Origin: an uncultured Planctomycetaceae bacterium
Lineage (GTDB): Bacteria > Planctomycetota > Planctomycetia > Pirellulales > Thermoguttaceae
Assembly: GCA_947307005.1 (NCBI GenBank)
Contig: CAMZHY010000112.1
Coordinates: 1-9,262, forward strand
Length of the DNA: 9,262 nucleotides
Reading direction: 5' to 3'
Shown here: positions 5,719-9,262 of the stretch, one piece after another
How the letters are laid out: each line of letters begins with the position of its first letter
Position numbering within the stretch: position 1 is the first letter of the stretch
Notes under the pieces: model-generated
What the model was told of the DNA's origin: nothing
Seen by the model: only the letters and a program-made list of their open reading frames with translations
Database searches by the model: none
Made by a program: the position numbers and the translations under genes

Positions 5719-6880
5719 AATCAAGCCGCCGCTCGTCTGACGCGCCGTCCATGGGCGTCTCGTCGCCGACGGGAATGTTTATCTTTGGGTCGTCGCCTCC
5801 GTAGTCGTCGGCGCGTCCCGCCTCGTCGAGGCCGTCGCGATTCCCCGCGCCGCCGCGTTCCGCAAACGCGTCCGCGACGCTCTGAACCGGCTCGCGGCGT
5901 CGACCGCGAACCCGTCCGTCGACGTATTCGTTTTCCCCGAAATCCTTTTCGTAGGCGTCGACGATCTGCTGAACGAGCGGGTGACGAACGACGTCGCCGC
6001 GCCCGAGCGTGAGGAATCCTATTTCTGAAACGTCGCGCAGTCGAACGAACGCGTCGACGAATCCGTTGCGAGTTCCCCGCGAAAGGTCCGACTGCGTCGC
6101 GTCGCCGCAAACGACGACGCGCGAGTTGATTCCCATGCGCGTGAGGAACATTTTCATTTGAGCGACCGTCGTGTTCTGCGCTTCGTCAAGGATGACGTAC
6201 GCGTTGTTGAGCGTCCGTCCGCGCATATACGCGAGCGGCGCGATTTCAACGCGCGAATCCTCGATAAACTGGCGCAGAAGGTCCGACTGCGTCATGTCGG
6301 CGAGCGAGTCGAAAAGCGGACGAAGGTACGGATTGATTTTTTCCGCAAGGTCGCCCGGCAGGAACCCGAGGTTTTCGCCCGCTTCGACCGCCGGACGAAC
6401 GAGCGTAATGCGCCTGACTTCGCCCGTTCGCAACGCTTCGACGGCGCGCGCCGCGGCGAGGTACGTCTTGCCCGTCCCGGCGGGACCGGCGCAGAACAGA
6501 ATCTCGCGCGTTCGCAGCGCTTCGCAGTATTTCGCCTGACCCGCGGTCTTGGCGCGGATTGTTCGTCCGCCGTAGACTTCGAAGGGCGCCGTGTTCGAGA
6601 TTTCCTCGCCGCGGACGACCTCGTCGATCGCGCGCTGAACGTCGTCCGGCGCGAGGGGCGAGCCGTCGCGATCGACCCAGCGTTGAAGCCGTTCGAGGAG
6701 TCGCGCGGCGCGCCTTGCGTTTTCAGGATCCTCCGACCGGATAATCAGCTTGCCCTTTTCGGCGTCGACGACGACCCGAACTCCGAGCGCTTTGCGTATC
6801 CGGCGCAAATGCTCGTCGCTCGCGCCGAACACGGTCTGTAACGCTCGTCCGCTTAGGACGACTGTCGATAACTCTTCCAT
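5717..6880 (-). CDS. phoH: PhoH-family ATPase (PhoH/PhoL type)
   Basis: Residues 1-70 form the small KH-like N-terminal domain of PhoH-like proteins. The ATPase follows with Walker A GPAGTGKT (132-139), RPAVEAGENLGFLPGDL (162-178), PLAYMRGRTLNNA (215-227), Walker B VILDEAQN (229-236), QMKMFLTRMG, the GDATQSDL motif (259-266) and DVVRHPLVQQIVDAYE (296-311). These give a confident assignment to the cytoplasmic PhoH/PhoL proteins, which are linked to RNA metabolism; the precise substrate is not established. The tail after residue 320 is Arg/Gly/Asp-rich and probably disordered, longer than in typical members. The gene starts at ATG 6880 with no good Shine-Dalgarno site and a short leader behind the promoter at 6903-6931. 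It leads the phoH, 7TM-HD, ybeY operon. Confidence 0.95.
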   Translation of the reverse strand: MEELSTVVLSGRALQTVFGASDEHLRRIRKALGVRVVVDAEKGKLIIRSEDPENARRAARLLERLQRWVDRDGSPLAPDDVQRAIDEVVRGEEISNTAPFEVYGGRTIRAKTAGQAKYCEALRTREILFCAGPAGTGKTYLAAARAVEALRTGEVRRITLVRPAVEAGENLGFLPGDLAEKINPYLRPLFDSLADMTQSDLLRQFIEDSRVEIAPLAYMRGRTLNNAYVILDEAQNTTVAQMKMFLTRMGINSRVVVCGDATQSDLSRGTRNGFVDAFVRLRDVSEIGFLTLGRGDVVRHPLVQQIVDAYEKDFGENEYVDGRVRGRRREPVQSVADAFAERGGAGNRDGLDEAGRADDYGGDDPKINIPVGDETPMDGASDERRLD

Positions 6881-6902
6881 AAAAAGTCGCCGTTAAATCT
6901 TT

Positions 6903-6931
6903 GCTATATTAGTTGGCGCGGTTGCTCTAAA
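6903..6931 (-). promoter_or_regulatory. Candidate promoter of the phoH operon
   Basis: On the minus strand TTTAGA (6926-6931) and TATAGC (6903-6908) are 17 nt apart, each matching consensus at four of six positions. It fills the 60-nt gap between the rph stop and the phoH start and would give a leader of only about 15-20 nt. No terminator follows rph, so the operon may also receive read-through. Confidence 0.4.
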
Positions 6932-6940
6932 GGGCGCGCG

Positions 6941-7681
6941 TCAGAAGGGCCAAGCGTCCGCCAGCGCTTGACGCTGAAGTTCGGCGATCTCGCGGGTTCC
7001 CTTCTTCGCAAGGGCCAGGAGCGCGGCGAGCTGTTCGTCGTCAAAAGTCGCCTCTTCGCCGGTTCCTTGGATTTCGACGAAGCGTCCTCCGCGCGTCGCG
7101 ACGACGTTCATATCGACCTCCGCCGCCGAGTCCTCGACGTAGCAAAGATCGAGGATCGGACGCCCTTCGACGAGTCCGACGCTGACCGCCGAAACGGAAT
7201 CGCGCAGCGGGTAGACGTCCGGGTTCGGGAGTCGGTCGCGAATCGAGTTGAGCGCGTCGATAAGCGCGACGCACGCGCCGGAGACGCAGAGCGTTCGCGT
7301 GCCGCCGTCCGCCTGCAAAATATCGCAGTCGAGGTAGACGGTGCGCGGTCCGAGCGCCTCCGCGTCGAAAACGGCGCGAAGGGAGCGACCGATGAGGCGT
7401 TGAATTTCCGTCGCGCGTCCGTCCGGACGATCCTGACGCGGTTTGCGCGTCTTCGTGCTGCCCGGCAGCATCCGATATTCCGCCGTAAGCCAGCCGCTTG
7501 TCGGAAGCTCGCCGCCGCGTTTCTTCCAATCGGGGACGTCTTCGACGACGCTCGCCGTGCAGAGCGCGACCGTCGCGCCCGACGAGATCAAGACGCTTCC
7601 CGCCGCGTTCGTAAAGCCGCGCTGGATTTTAATCGGTCTGAGTTGGTCGAACGTTCGACCGTCGACGCGCGTTTCGCTCAT
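6941..7681 (-). CDS. rph: Ribonuclease PH (tRNA 3'-end phosphorolytic exoribonuclease)
   Basis: RNase PH trims the 3' ends of tRNA precursors using inorganic phosphate and works as a hexamer in the cytoplasm. The family blocks are all present in order: R.DGR..DQLRPIKI (5-19), GSVLISSGATVALCTASV (28-45), TAEYRMLPGST (67-76), GRATEIQRLIGRSLRAV (88-104) with the catalytic/phosphate Arg at 89, DCDILQADGGTRT (118-130), SVGLVEGRPILDL, YVEDSAAEVDMNVV (181-194) and FVEIQGTGEE (201-210). The length of 246 aa is normal and the C-terminal helix is complete, unlike the truncated E. coli K-12 version. ATG at 7681 has AAAGGAC at 7692-7698. It follows the Nudix gene by 27 nt and is probably cotranscribed with it. 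Confidence 0.96.
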   Translation of the reverse strand: MSETRVDGRTFDQLRPIKIQRGFTNAAGSVLISSGATVALCTASVVEDVPDWKKRGGELPTSGWLTAEYRMLPGSTKTRKPRQDRPDGRATEIQRLIGRSLRAVFDAEALGPRTVYLDCDILQADGGTRTLCVSGACVALIDALNSIRDRLPNPDVYPLRDSVSAVSVGLVEGRPILDLCYVEDSAAEVDMNVVATRGGRFVEIQGTGEEATFDDEQLAALLALAKKGTREIAELQRQALADAWPF

Positions 7682-7708
7682 TTCTAAAGTCGTCCTTTAT
7701 AATTGTGA

Positions 7709-8434
7709 CTATCGATTGTTTTGAGGCGCGAGTTTGGCGTTTGAATTGGAATCGCCGAAGAGTCCGAGGAGCGCGAGCGTCGTCCAGGATTCAAATCGCG
7801 ACGGGTCGTTTTTGATTTCGCGCAGAAGTTCGGAAACGGGACGAAAACGCGCCTCGAGCAGGTCGGGCTCGTTTGAGCGCAGTTTGGGCGCGTCGAGTTC
7901 GACGCGGCAGACGACGCCGAGATGGACGCGGCCAACCTCGGTCTCGTCGTCGTTGACGAGACCGACTTTTCGAAACGAGAGGACGTTCGCGTCGAGGACG
8001 ACTTCCTCCTCGATCTCGCGTCGCGCGCCCGCTTCGAAAAGGTCGTCGCGCGACGTCAACGCGTCCGAATCGTTGACGTGTCCGCCGACCCCGACGCTCC
8101 ATTTGGAGACGAGCCGCTTCTCGCCCTGCCCCTTGCCGCGAAGATAGGCGAAGACCCAAACTTCGCCCGTCGCGTCGGTCCACGTGAAGAGCGCGTACGG
8201 GATGAGCTGTTTATATCGCGGATCGAGTTCGGCGTCGCCGCGACGGAGGAAGCGAAGCTGGTCGGACTTAAAAAGCGCGTCCGCTTCGTCGACCGCCTCG
8301 GCGGAGAATCCCTGAAAGGAGCCGATCGATTGGAACTGCGACGTCGGAACGACGAGGACGCGCTCTTCGTCTTTTTCGCGTCGCTTCTCGTCGACGCCGC
8401 TTGGTCTGTCTGTCATGCCGTCTTTCGTATCCAT
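7709..8434 (-). CDS. Nudix hydrolase of the large MutT-like phosphoesterase type
   Basis: Nudix enzymes cleave nucleoside diphosphates linked to another group. This one matches the family with a conserved N-terminal region: VVPTSQFQSIGSFQGF (about 28-43), FLRRGDAELDPRYKQLIPYALF (62-83), RGKGQGEKRL..KWSVGVGGHVN (99-121), the Nudix helix REIEEEVV (139-146), GLVNDDETEVGRVHLGVV (158-175). In the Nudix box the usual Gly after EEx is Val146, and about seven extra residues lie between the first Gly (118) and Arg139. Catalytic Glu residues 140, 143 and 144 are kept. The substrate is unknown. I chose ATG at 8434 (241 aa); TTG at 8443 or ATG at 8416 are alternatives, as no strong Shine-Dalgarno site exists. 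The first 25 residues are charged and variable. Confidence 0.88.
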   Translation of the reverse strand: MDTKDGMTDRPSGVDEKRREKDEERVLVVPTSQFQSIGSFQGFSAEAVDEADALFKSDQLRFLRRGDAELDPRYKQLIPYALFTWTDATGEVWVFAYLRGKGQGEKRLVSKWSVGVGGHVNDSDALTSRDDLFEAGARREIEEEVVLDANVLSFRKVGLVNDDETEVGRVHLGVVCRVELDAPKLRSNEPDLLEARFRPVSELLREIKNDPSRFESWTTLALLGLFGDSNSNAKLAPQNNR

Positions 8435-8495
8435 CGTTGACAAAGACGTCGACGCGTTCCCCGAATCGCGCCGGCGCGCTAGAGGCGTCGGCGGG

Positions 8496-8511
8496 GACGT
8501 CGTTTGACGTC
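8496..8511. promoter_or_regulatory. Paired GACGTC inverted repeat just downstream of the Nudix promoter
   Basis: Two GACGTC hexamers, each self-complementary, are separated by 4 nt (8496-8501 and 8506-8511). The site lies about 15 nt downstream of the TATAAT box, where either a repressor or a 5' hairpin could act. The bases are seen; any role is speculative, because GACGTC-like strings are frequent in this genome. Confidence 0.25.
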
Positions 8512-8526
8512 TGACAATAAAGCGTC

Positions 8527-8555
8527 ATTATACCGATTTCATTTGGGAAGGTAAG
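8527..8555 (-). promoter_or_regulatory. Promoter of the Nudix-rph transcription unit
   Basis: A perfect TATAAT on the minus strand at 8527-8532 lies in the only intergenic gap ahead of the Nudix gene. The -35 region 17 nt upstream (CTTACC, 8550-8555) matches only three of six consensus positions, so an activator may help. The predicted leader is about 85 nt. Confidence 0.55.
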
Positions 8556-8598
8556 ACCCCGAATCAAACGGATGTTTTAGACGCTAACTTCAGGAAAT

Positions 8599-8623
8599 AC
8601 GACAAGTAATGATTCTTTGTCGT
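8599..8623. promoter_or_regulatory. 25-bp imperfect palindrome, candidate operator upstream of the Nudix promoter
   Basis: The arms 8599-8610 and 8612-8623 are reverse complements at 10 of 12 positions around a central G (outer seven pairs ACGACAA/TTGTCGT are perfect). It lies about 44 nt upstream of the -35 of the Nudix-rph promoter and is separate from the terminator at 8645-8688. A dimeric regulator site at an activator distance would fit. No cognate regulator is in the window. Confidence 0.4.
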
Positions 8624-8644
8624 CGCAACCTGTTCGGAAATAAC

Positions 8645-8688
8645 AAAAAAAGTCCCGCTTCAGCTCTGTTAAAAGAGCTAAAACGGGA
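8645..8688 (-). terminator. Strong intrinsic terminator of the gene ending at 8725
   Basis: On the minus strand a 15-bp stem (8688-8674 with 8667-8653, including two G-U pairs in RNA) closes a 6-nt loop and is followed within 2 nt by seven T residues (8651-8645). It begins 36 nt after the stop codon of the upstream gene. It isolates that gene from the Nudix-rph unit. Confidence 0.9.
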
Positions 8689-8724
8689 GCGATGAAGAGG
8701 TCTGCATGACGACGAAACCAAGCG

Positions 8725-9262
8725 TCATTTATAGACGCGCGCGTCGGGACGACTTGAGGTCAACGGGGCGCCGGACTGTCCGTCGGCGCGATTTCCTTCG
8801 GGGGTTCGCGCGAGTTCAATTCCCGCGCCGGGCGCGGCGGGGTTCGTGAGCGCCGAACGACGCGGCAGGCGGACGACTTCCGTCTCGCGGACGCTGGATC
8901 CGTCGGGCCAGTTGACGATGCAAATGATTTCGGCTCCTTCCATGCCTCGGCGACGCAGCGAGTCAAGCGCGGATTCAAACTGCTCTTCTTCGCGATTGAA
9001 CGCCTCGATCTGCTCGCGATTGCCGAAGGTTACGGAGCGGATTAGGTCGGAGTTGGGCGTCGGCAACGGTTCCGCCGCGTAGGGCGATTTGACCGCGGGG
9101 GACGCGGCGCCGCTCGCGACGAGCTGAGCGTCGACGCGCGCGGCGACGTCGTTCGACGACGCGACAAGGGGCGCCGTTTCGGGAGTTGGCGCGGGCGTCG
9201 CTTCAGCCGTTAGGAGCGTGTCCTGGGCGTCGGGGAACGGCGCGTCGACGGAAGACGAGGCC
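8725..9262 (-). CDS. C-terminal part of an unrecognised protein with a Pro/Ala-rich linker (5' end outside the window)
   Basis: The minus-strand frame ending in a stop at 8725-8727 is open to the window edge, giving at least 178 residues. A TTG at 9066 could be read as a start, but coding character continues upstream, so I treat the gene as 5'-truncated. The visible order is a low-complexity linker rich in Ala, Pro, Thr and Val (about the first 70 residues), a helical segment FGNREQIEAFNREEEQFES, a short beta-like stretch GAEIICIVNWPDGSSVRETEVVRLP and a polar Gly/Pro/Ser-rich tail ending DARVYK. Linkers of this kind often join a membrane anchor or enzymatic domain to a peripheral domain. I do not recognise it. 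It ends in the strong terminator at 8645-8688. Confidence 0.7.
   Translation of the reverse strand, partial: ASSSVDAPFPDAQDTLLTAEATPAPTPETAPLVASSNDVAARVDAQLVASGAASPAVKSPYAAEPLPTPNSDLIRSVTFGNREQIEAFNREEEQFESALDSLRRRGMEGAEIICIVNWPDGSSVRETEVVRLPRRSALTNPAAPGAGIELARTPEGNRADGQSGAPLTSSRPDARVYK

Noticed and set aside
6158..6841. Plus-strand reading frame of 227 codons antisense to phoH
   Set aside because: It is the complement of a confidently assigned PhoH ATPase, with an Arg-rich composition and no motif.
6968..7687. Plus-strand reading frame of 239 codons antisense to rph
   Set aside because: It covers a gene with every RNase PH motif intact, is Arg/Asp-rich without any recognisable domain, and follows from the GAC/GTC/TCG/CGA-rich codon use, which leaves the opposite strand free of stops.
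7922..8440. Plus-strand reading frame of 172 codons antisense to the Nudix gene
   Set aside because: It is a shadow of the Nudix coding region; the conserved motifs are on the minus strand only.
1..9262. CRISPR arrays, tRNA or rRNA genes, insertion sequences, attachment sites
   Set aside because: I found no regularly spaced repeats, no cloverleaf, no transposase and no terminal inverted repeats with target duplications.

Overview
The window looks like a chromosomal segment of a GC-rich bacterium, most plausibly a planctomycete. I base this on the gene set (phoH, a 7TM-HD hydrolase gene and ybeY next to a large-Nudix gene and rph), the codon use rich in GCG, GTC, TCG and GAC, the weak Shine-Dalgarno sites at several genes, and the lineage-specific membrane proteins. 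The phylum is an inference. Every gene I can support lies on the minus strand, so transcription runs from high to low coordinates.

Layout in the direction of transcription. (1) 9262-8725 is the 3' part of a gene of unknown function with a Pro/Ala-rich linker. It ends in a strong intrinsic terminator at 8645-8688. (2) 8690-8435 is a regulatory gap with a 25-bp dyad, a promoter with a perfect TATAAT and a small inverted repeat. (3) 8434-6941 holds a Nudix hydrolase gene and rph (RNase PH), 27 nt apart, probably cotranscribed. (4) 6931-2581 starts with a candidate promoter and continues with phoH, the pgpH-like 7TM-HD phosphodiesterase gene and ybeY, in the same order as phoH-yqfF-yqfG of Bacillus. 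This is a tight core operon linking RNA/ribosome quality control with probable cyclic-di-AMP turnover. (5) 2580-2341 is a non-coding leader with hairpins, a candidate promoter and a compact three-way-junction fold next to the ribosome binding site of the next gene. (6) 2340-1 is an array of five membrane-protein genes from two unrecognised families: two paralogs of about 200 aa with two membrane segments and a soluble C-terminal domain, then three small, very hydrophobic paralogs, the last cut by the window edge.

The least explained part is the 1-2340 array. Two of the small genes arose by tandem duplication: a 60-bp flank is repeated at 54 of 60 positions and carries a remnant of the last codons and stop codon of the gene upstream. 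I recognise no function for either family. The rest is core housekeeping: rRNA maturation (YbeY), tRNA 3'-end trimming (RNase PH), a PhoH ATPase, nucleotide second-messenger hydrolysis and nucleotide-pool cleaning (Nudix).
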